64,000 nucleotides of DNA from Nocardia aurea (lineage in GTDB: Bacteria > Actinomycetota > Actinomycetes > Mycobacteriales > Mycobacteriaceae), in the NCBI RefSeq assembly GCF_003123685.1, contig NZ_QCYJ01000115.1, forward strand, positions 124,001 to 188,000, read 5' to 3'. This document shows, piece after piece, positions 58,852 to 64,000 of the stretch (positions are counted from its first letter, which is position 1; each line of letters opens with the position of its first letter). The position numbers and the translations under genes were made by a program. The notes below the pieces were generated by a model. That model saw only the letters and a list, made by a program, of their open reading frames with translations. It did not search any database and had not been told where the DNA came from.

Positions 58852-60483
58852 TCAGGAAAGGGTGTAGGCGTCGTAGACGACGGCCGACGCCTCGCGACGG
58901 CCGGTGGCGACCGCCACCGTGCGGCCGAGCCAGGCGTAGTCGGGGTGGGCGGTCTCGAATGTCAGCACGAGCCGGAAGTAGTAGGTGTCGGGATCGACGT
59001 CCTCGCCCAGGGCGAGGCGTCGCATGACCTCGTCCGGACCGTGCCGGTGGCCGCGGGTCTGGAGATAGATGAGCGCCCCGCCGTGGGTGCGCAGGGTGTA
59101 GCGGGTGTCGACGGTGGCCGTGCCGTCGTCGTGCACGATCTGCCAGTCGGCCCCGCCCGCGAGGACGGTTCCCGACAGCCTCGGCCCGTCGAAGGAACCG
59201 CCGGTGATCCCGATGACCCGGCGTTCACCCCACGGTGTGCGTCCGATCGGCAGGATCGGGTCGAGGGTGACGCGGAAGGTGGCCAGGCGTTCCAGGGCCG
59301 GGGCCGGCCGGACCGTCCAGGACGGACGCTCGTTGAGCGAGGCCGGATCGAATCCGGCGAGCCGCTTGTAGCGCAGCGAGATCTCGGCGAGTTCCCCGGG
59401 CGGCAGCACCGCGTCGATGTCGTCGAATCCGTGCGGGGCGCGTTCGGCCGCCAGGCTCAGCACCATCTCGGGGCCGAGGCCGCGATTGGCGTGCACGATC
59501 GCGGCGGTGGCCTCGCGGCGGTGCTGTTCGTAGTGTTCGGGACCGCGTCCGGTCGCCAGCGCGTTCGCCAGCACCCTGGCGTCGATGATGGCCTGCGACG
59601 CCCCGTTGGAGCCGACCGGGTACATCGGGTGCGCGGCGTCGCCGAGCAGGGTGACCCGGTCGTGGGTCCATCGGGGCAGCGGGTCGCGATCGACCATCGG
59701 GTATTCGAAGACCGATTCGGCCGCGGCGATCACCGTCGGCGCGTCGAGCCAGCCGAGTTTCCAGTCGGCGAATTCGGCGGCGACCGCCTCGGGATCGGCG
59801 GGACGGTTCCAGTCACCGGTCACCGCGGCGCCCTCGGTCGGCCGTTCGGCGATCCAGTTGACCAGCACCCGGCCGTCGGCGTCGGGTTCGGCGATCGGGT
59901 AGGCGACGAATTTGCGGATGCCGTCGCCCGACATCACCATGCTGCGGCCGGTCAGGAACGGTTCGGTCAGGGTGGTGCCGCGCCAGAGGGCCAGACCGTT
60001 CCAGATCGGCGGCCCCTCGTCGGGGTAGAGCGCGGCGCGCACGGTGGATCGGATGCCGTCCGCGCCGATGAGCAGGTCGGCGTCGTGATCGAGGCTCGTC
60101 ACCGGACGGCCGCAGCGGATCGTGCCGGGGCCGAGCCGTTCGCGCACCGCCTCCAACAGCAGCATCTGGAGTTCGCCCCGGTGTACCGCGTATTGCGGCC
60201 ACCGGTATCCGGCCGCCCTGCCGCGCTCCTCGGCGGAGATGATCTGGCCGAGCGGATTGGCGTAGACGAGTTCTTCGATCGGCACGCCGATGCGGGCGAT
60301 CCGGTCGGCCAGGCCGAGTTCGGTGAGTTCGCGCACGGCATGGGGCAGCAGGTTGATCCCGACTCCGAGCGGGCGCAGTTCCGCCACCGATTCGTCGACG
60401 GTGACCTCGGTGATCCCGGCCGCGTGCAGGCTCAGCGCGGTCGTGAGACCGCCGATCCCGGCGCCTGCGATGATGATCCGCAC
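58852..60483 (-). CDS. FAD-dependent monooxygenase fused to a DUF3237 domain
   Basis: A 543-residue fusion. Residues 1-390 are a PHBH-type flavin monooxygenase: IIIAGAGIGGLTTALSLHAA (FAD loop), DADLLIGADGIRSTVRAAL (DG motif) and LGDAAHPMYPVGSNGASQAI. Residues about 395-543 are a DUF3237 domain (ITGGSFDGPRLSGTVLAGGA, RYTLRTHGGALIYLQTRG, YYFRLVLTFETAHPDYAWL), usually a stand-alone beta-barrel protein of unknown function. GTG at 60483 has GGAG 6 nt upstream. First gene of an operon with the CocE-type hydrolase; divergent from marR. Aromatic or flavonoid-like substrate is a guess. Confidence 0.88.
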   Translation of the reverse strand: MRIIIAGAGIGGLTTALSLHAAGITEVTVDESVAELRPLGVGINLLPHAVRELTELGLADRIARIGVPIEELVYANPLGQIISAEERGRAAGYRWPQYAVHRGELQMLLLEAVRERLGPGTIRCGRPVTSLDHDADLLIGADGIRSTVRAALYPDEGPPIWNGLALWRGTTLTEPFLTGRSMVMSGDGIRKFVAYPIAEPDADGRVLVNWIAERPTEGAAVTGDWNRPADPEAVAAEFADWKLGWLDAPTVIAAAESVFEYPMVDRDPLPRWTHDRVTLLGDAAHPMYPVGSNGASQAIIDARVLANALATGRGPEHYEQHRREATAAIVHANRGLGPEMVLSLAAERAPHGFDDIDAVLPPGELAEISLRYKRLAGFDPASLNERPSWTVRPAPALERLATFRVTLDPILPIGRTPWGERRVIGITGGSFDGPRLSGTVLAGGADWQIVHDDGTATVDTRYTLRTHGGALIYLQTRGHRHGPDEVMRRLALGEDVDPDTYYFRLVLTFETAHPDYAWLGRTVAVATGRREASAVVYDAYTLS

Positions 60484-60504
60484 TTCTGCTCCAACAGTTC
60501 GATA

Positions 60505-60518
60505 GTTATGGCCATAAC
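60505..60518. promoter_or_regulatory. perfect 14-bp palindrome, candidate MarR operator
   Basis: GTTATGGCCATAAC at 60505-60518, in the 66-bp gap between the divergent monooxygenase and marR genes, 22 bp from the first start and 31 bp from the second. A-T rich flanks (GATA, AATATG) suggest it overlaps both promoters. Confidence 0.75.
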
Positions 60519-60549
60519 AATATGAAACAGGAACTACCGGGGGCGCAAA

Positions 60550-61035
60550 ATGGAGAAATACGAGGAAATGGCGCGGCGGACACTGCCGCAGCGGGCTCCC
60601 GGAGCCGATATCGCGACGTTCTCGCTGGCCTACAACCTGCTGCACGCCGCGTACCTGATGATCAACGATCTGGAATCGGCTATCCATCGCCCGCGTGGGC
60701 TGACCCTGCCCGGCTTCCGGCTGATGTTCAAACTCTGGCTACTCGGCCCGACCATGCCCGCGCGCCTGGCGGAACTGTCGGTGATGAGCCGCTCCGCCGT
60801 CACCAACGCCGTCAACACCCTGGAGCGAACGGGTTTCGTCGAACGTCGCCGCTCCGCCACCGACGGCAGAGCCATCACCATCGCACTCACCTCGAAGGGC
60901 GAGGAGTCGGTGCGTGAGGCGTTCGAACTCCAGGCCGCACGCGAACACCTGTGGTTCGCGGGACTGTCCACCGCCGACCGTGACGCCCTCACCACCCTGC
61001 TGCGCGGCATCGTCGCATCCAGGCCGCCGACCTAG
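60550..61035 (+). CDS. MarR family transcriptional regulator
   Basis: A 161-residue winged-helix protein: LPGFRLMFKLWLLGPTMPAR, recognition part AELSVMSRSAVTNAVNTLER and the wing ERRRSATDGRAITIALTSKG. MarR proteins normally repress divergent catabolic or efflux genes and release DNA on binding a phenolic ligand. The ATG has GGGGG 6 nt upstream. The perfect palindrome in the shared intergenic gap is its likely operator. Convergent with the SIMPL gene. Confidence 0.92.
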   Translation: MEKYEEMARRTLPQRAPGADIATFSLAYNLLHAAYLMINDLESAIHRPRGLTLPGFRLMFKLWLLGPTMPARLAELSVMSRSAVTNAVNTLERTGFVERRRSATDGRAITIALTSKGEESVREAFELQAAREHLWFAGLSTADRDALTTLLRGIVASRPPT

Positions 61036-61055
61036 GACGGAACGAGCGCTAGGTC

Positions 61056-61109
61056 GCGGACGGTTCGGATGCCGCAGTCGGTTCGGATGCCGCGGACGGT
61101 TCGGATTTC
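61056..61109. repeat. three tandem copies of an 18-bp unit
   Basis: Units at 61056-61073, 61074-61091 and 61092-61109 share GGTTCGGAT; they fill the gap between the convergent marR and SIMPL genes and run into the SIMPL stop codon. Confidence 0.8.
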
Positions 61110-61779
61110 AGTCCAATTGCCAGGTGGCGCGCAGATTCGCCGAGATCTCGGTCTCGCCCGCTTCGATCGGCACCGGCGCACCGCCCGCGGGCGCCGACAC
61201 CGCCATGAGACGGGGCGCGACCGGCACCGGCGACGCGGTGTTCTCGGTGATCTCGATGACCGGACCGAGGACACGCGACGCGCGGACGGCGTATTGCGCG
61301 GCCTTGGCGAGGGCGTCGTCCCACGCGGCGTCGCGGGCCTGGGCCAGCAGTCCGGCCTGGTCGGCGACGCTCAGCGCGAGGCCGCCGAGTCGTACATCGT
61401 CACCGCCCGCCTCCACACAATCGGCGATGACCGCGGCCGGTCCGGGATCCGCGTCGGGCCCGATCTCGCGCAGCACCACCGTCAGGTCGGTGGTGGCGAG
61501 GTAGCCGGTGATCCGGTTGCCCTGCCCTTCGGTCCAGATCGTCTCGGTGCGCACCGACAACCCGCCGGTGGCGATATCGGAGCCGGGAATGCCGTGGGCG
61601 CGCAGCGCTTCGGTCACGGCGCCGACCCGCGCGCCCGCCTGCCCGTAGGCGAGCGCGACCTGCTCGGCCCGCGACTCGATCGATACCGTGATCCGCATCA
61701 GATCCGGGGTGGCGCGCACCGCGCCGCGCCCGAAGGTCGTGACGGTGCCCGTCGCGGATTTCCTCTGGTTCTTGCCCAC
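61108..61779 (-). CDS. SIMPL domain (DUF541) protein
   Basis: A 223-residue SIMPL-domain protein: GTVTTFGRGAVRATPDLMRI, ALRAHGIPGSDIATGGLSVR, GYLATTDLTVVLREIG and ALAKAAQYAVRASRVLG. Family members (E. coli YggE, human SIMPL, Brucella BP26) form ring oligomers and protect against oxidative or other stress. There is no signal peptide, so this copy appears cytosolic. GTG at 61779 has AGGAG 7 nt upstream; it lies 17 bp after the glutaminase stop, forming one operon. Confidence 0.9.
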   Translation of the reverse strand: MGKNQRKSATGTVTTFGRGAVRATPDLMRITVSIESRAEQVALAYGQAGARVGAVTEALRAHGIPGSDIATGGLSVRTETIWTEGQGNRITGYLATTDLTVVLREIGPDADPGPAAVIADCVEAGGDDVRLGGLALSVADQAGLLAQARDAAWDDALAKAAQYAVRASRVLGPVIEITENTASPVPVAPRLMAVSAPAGGAPVPIEAGETEISANLRATWQLD

Positions 61780-61796
61780 CGTGTTCTCCTGATCGG

Positions 61797-63662
61797 TCAG
61801 TAGTCCCCGCCGCGGACGGCGATGGACCGCACCGCCGCGTCCATCTGCGAATACGCTCCCGCGGCAAGCCTTTCCAGCAGCGCCAACTTCAGATGCGGCG
61901 CCTCCTCGGCGAGTGTGTCGAATCGCCGCGGCCCGAGAACCGCCAGCCGCACGTTCTTCTCGGCGCGCGCCTCGTTGACGAACGGCGACCCCACCAGCAT
62001 CGGGATCTCGCCGAACGACATCCCGGCGGTGAGGGTGACGAGCCGATGATCGCGCCGGTCGGCCCCTTCGAAACCCAGCCGCACCCGGCCCTCCAGGATC
62101 AGGTACAGCCCCGAGCGCGCGCTTCCGCGCGCCACGATGACCTCCCCGCGCGCGAAGGTGCGCACCTCGAACTCCTCGGCCAGCCGCGCTCTGTCCTCGT
62201 GTCCGAGTGCCGCCAGCGCCGGATGCTCGACGATCGGGATGACTGCGGGCAATCGGTCGCCGGGCGGACGGTAGCGCCGCAGCAGGACGTCCTCGCACCA
62301 CTCGGTCGCGGTGTCGCGGTCCAGGAAGACCCGCCCGCGCGGATCGTCCGGATCCAGGCCCGAGACCGTACGACCCAGCCGCGCGTCCGGGTCGACGAGC
62401 GCGACCAGACATCCGGACGCGGCCAGTTCGGTCTGCAATTCGCCGAGCATGTCGCCCGCGATCCCGCTGACCTCGCCGACCCTGCGCACATCGATGACGA
62501 GCGCGTCCAACTCGCCCGCCTGTGCCTCGATGGTCCTGACCGCGCGTTCGGCGCCGGCGAACAGCAGGTCGCCGTCGAGTTGGTACAGCCTGGCGCGGTG
62601 CCCGTAGGCGGTCAGCAGGTCCATGTCCTCGGTGTCGCGACGCAGTCGCGAAGGCACCTCCGCCACCGTGTAATCGCCGCGCACCGCGGTCCGCGCCGCC
62701 CGGGTGACGTGCAGGAAGTGCAGTTCCAGGCGCCGCGACAACGCGCGACAGGCCGCCACACCGCGCACGCTGTTGCCGTGCGCGTCCAGGCGCGGCGAGT
62801 AGACCGCGATGCCGATCTGTCCGGGCAGCACGGCCAGGATGCCGCCGCCGACCCCGCTCTTGGCGGGCAGTCCGACGGTGGTCACCCAATCGCCCGCCGC
62901 GTTGTACATGCCGCAGGTGGTCATGACACTGAGCACCTGTTCGGTCAGCGCGGGCGTCAGCGCGCGCTCGCGGGTCAGCGGGTTGAGGCCGTTGTTGGCC
63001 AGGGTGGCCGCCATGACGGCCAGGTCACGGCAGGTGATATCCACCGAGCACTGCCGGAAGTAGCGGTCGACGGCGTCGTCGGGATCGGATTCGATGATCC
63101 CGAAGGAGCGCAGCATGTAACCGATGGCGCGATTGCGGAATCCGGTGCGCGCCTCGGAGGCGTACACCGGCTCGTTCATGGTCAGTTCGCGTCCGGCGAA
63201 GCGGGAATAACAGCGGCGGATCCGCTCGAACTTCTCCTCCGCGTCACGTCCGGCGATCAGCGAGGCGGCGGTGATGGCGCCCGCGTTGATCATCGGATTG
63301 CGCGGGCGTTCGGTCACCGGATCCAGGCTGATCTCGTTGAACGCGTCTCCCGACGGCTCCACGTCGATGTGTCGGCCGACCGCCTCGGGCCCCCGATCGG
63401 CCAGCGCGAGCGCGTAGGTGAACGGTTTGGAGATCGACTGGATGGTGAACACGGTCTCGGCGTCGCCCGCCGCGTACAACCTGCCGTCGGCGGTGGCCAG
63501 GCACAGGGCGAACGAATCGGGCTCCACCGCAGCCAGTTCGGGGATGTAGTCGGCCAGGTCGCCGGACCTGTCGGCGCGACACGACTCGTAGACGTCGGCG
63601 ACGATACGGGCCACCACACCCGGATCGTCGGCTCGCGGACGCACATGCTCGGGCTCGGCCAC
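61797..63662 (-). CDS. glsA: glutaminase A with STAS and cyclic-nucleotide-binding domains
   Basis: A 621-residue three-domain protein. Residues 1-300 are a beta-lactamase-fold glutaminase (L-glutamine to L-glutamate plus ammonia) with the Ser-x-x-Lys pair Ser76/Lys79 in FTIQSISKPFTY, NPMINAGAI and the GVGGGILAVLPGQIGIAVYS region. Residues about 325-440 resemble STAS (VIDVRRVGEVSGIAGDMLGE). Residues about 475-600 form a cNMP-binding/CAP-like beta barrel (SGLYLILEGRVRLGFEGADR, GMSFGEIPMLVGSP). The two extra domains suggest allosteric control. GTG follows TACAGT by exactly 6 nt: a leaderless mRNA. Divergent from dxs. Confidence 0.93.
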   Translation of the reverse strand: MAEPEHVRPRADDPGVVARIVADVYESCRADRSGDLADYIPELAAVEPDSFALCLATADGRLYAAGDAETVFTIQSISKPFTYALALADRGPEAVGRHIDVEPSGDAFNEISLDPVTERPRNPMINAGAITAASLIAGRDAEEKFERIRRCYSRFAGRELTMNEPVYASEARTGFRNRAIGYMLRSFGIIESDPDDAVDRYFRQCSVDITCRDLAVMAATLANNGLNPLTRERALTPALTEQVLSVMTTCGMYNAAGDWVTTVGLPAKSGVGGGILAVLPGQIGIAVYSPRLDAHGNSVRGVAACRALSRRLELHFLHVTRAARTAVRGDYTVAEVPSRLRRDTEDMDLLTAYGHRARLYQLDGDLLFAGAERAVRTIEAQAGELDALVIDVRRVGEVSGIAGDMLGELQTELAASGCLVALVDPDARLGRTVSGLDPDDPRGRVFLDRDTATEWCEDVLLRRYRPPGDRLPAVIPIVEHPALAALGHEDRARLAEEFEVRTFARGEVIVARGSARSGLYLILEGRVRLGFEGADRRDHRLVTLTAGMSFGEIPMLVGSPFVNEARAEKNVRLAVLGPRRFDTLAEEAPHLKLALLERLAAGAYSQMDAAVRSIAVRGGDY

Positions 63663-63853
63663 ACGACCACTGTAGGGCGGGTAACGTGGGTCGCGCCGTC
63701 GCTCCGGGCCGTGAGTTCGGAGGCGGCATGTCGTGTGGAGCCTCACATTCGGCGCCGGAGTTGCCTGGTGACGGGCAGACGTCGAGCGAGAGCACTGGTT
63801 CGGCTCCGTAGACTGATCGGATCAGACGAAAAATCCGGAGGGAGCGAGTTCAG

Positions 63854-64000
63854 GTGGGAGTGCTTTCCCGGGTCGATACGCCCGAAGATCTGCGCGGGCT
63901 TACCGTGGCGCAGCTGCGAGAACTGGCGGAGGAGATCCGCGAGTTCCTGGTGTTGAAGGTCGCCGCCTCCGGCGGGCACCTCGGCCCGAACCTCGGAGTG
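63854..64000 (+). CDS. dxs: 1-deoxy-D-xylulose-5-phosphate synthase Dxs (N-terminal 49 residues)
   Basis: Start of the thiamine-diphosphate enzyme that condenses pyruvate and glyceraldehyde-3-phosphate in the MEP isoprenoid pathway. The visible part reads LSRVDTPEDLRGLTVAQLRE, EIREFLVLKVAASGG and HLGPNLGV, matching actinobacterial Dxs and including the conserved His that contacts the cofactor. The gene runs off the right edge. GTG at 63854 has GGAGGGAG upstream; TAGACT near 63810 is a probable -10 box. Divergent from glsA across 191 bp with no other gene. Confidence 0.93.
   Translation, partial: MGVLSRVDTPEDLRGLTVAQLRELAEEIREFLVLKVAASGGHLGPNLGV

Overview
The window is high-GC actinobacterial chromosome from a mycolic-acid-type genus, most like Nocardia or a close Rhodococcus relative. 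This rests on GTG/TTG starts, many leaderless promoters and gene content. The core order, read right to left, matches the Mycobacterium tuberculosis block Rv2682c-Rv2714: dxs, the TrmA-like methyltransferase, the APC permease, ceoB/ceoC, DUF3159, the OB-fold protein, an alpha/beta hydrolase, DUF3710, dut, DUF3093, DUF4193, cei, suhB, ppgK, sigA, then sigB, ideR and the PAC2 protein. Species is inferred from memory of these families; no search was run. No rRNA, tRNA, CRISPR array, insertion sequence or prophage was seen.

Layout. 1-5.5 kb: DUF3516 helicase (C-terminus cut by the window edge), PAC2 protein, a lipoprotein and a DUF4192 protein that ends in a 75-bp tandem repeat. 5.9-10.6 kb: accessory glycosylation/export locus with a glycosyltransferase-cytochrome P450 fusion, a GT1-type glycosyltransferase and an ABC-2 permease. 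10.6-19.7 kb: ideR-galE operon, acuC with a Pat-type acetyltransferase (a predicted acetyl-lysine switch), a DUF4333 lipoprotein, sigB with an ECF-type promoter, and a methyltransferase. 19.8-34.2 kb: mixed accessory and conserved small genes (VOC, GlxA-type regulator, MFS, DUF3099, DUF3039, YihY, helicase, TetR/SDR pair, AraC/methyltransferase pair, SNF2-SWIM pair with a divergent TetR, DUF7455, DUF952).

34.4-40.7 kb: a KhtTU-like cation/proton antiporter, a rhomboid-like protein and an ethanolamine catabolic operon (permease, eutB, eutC) without microcompartment genes. 40.7-57.3 kb: MHYT sensor and the conserved core around sigA, ppgK, suhB, cei, dut, an extra SigD-like ECF sigma factor, and a potassium module in which CeoB/CeoC diverge from a KimA-like APC transporter. 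57.3-64 kb: a MarR-controlled flavin monooxygenase-hydrolase operon, a SIMPL protein with a three-domain glutaminase, and the start of dxs.

Functionally the window combines housekeeping transcription (sigA, sigB, SigD-like), metal, potassium and pH homeostasis, nucleotide and isoprenoid metabolism, envelope proteins and several small locally regulated catabolic units. The most unusual items are the 75-bp repeat whose units carry ATGA stop/start overlaps, the GT-P450 fusion with an altered oxygen-activation motif, the inverted duplication of promoter and leader between tetR and the SDR gene, the monooxygenase-DUF3237 fusion, and the CeoBC-KimA pairing.
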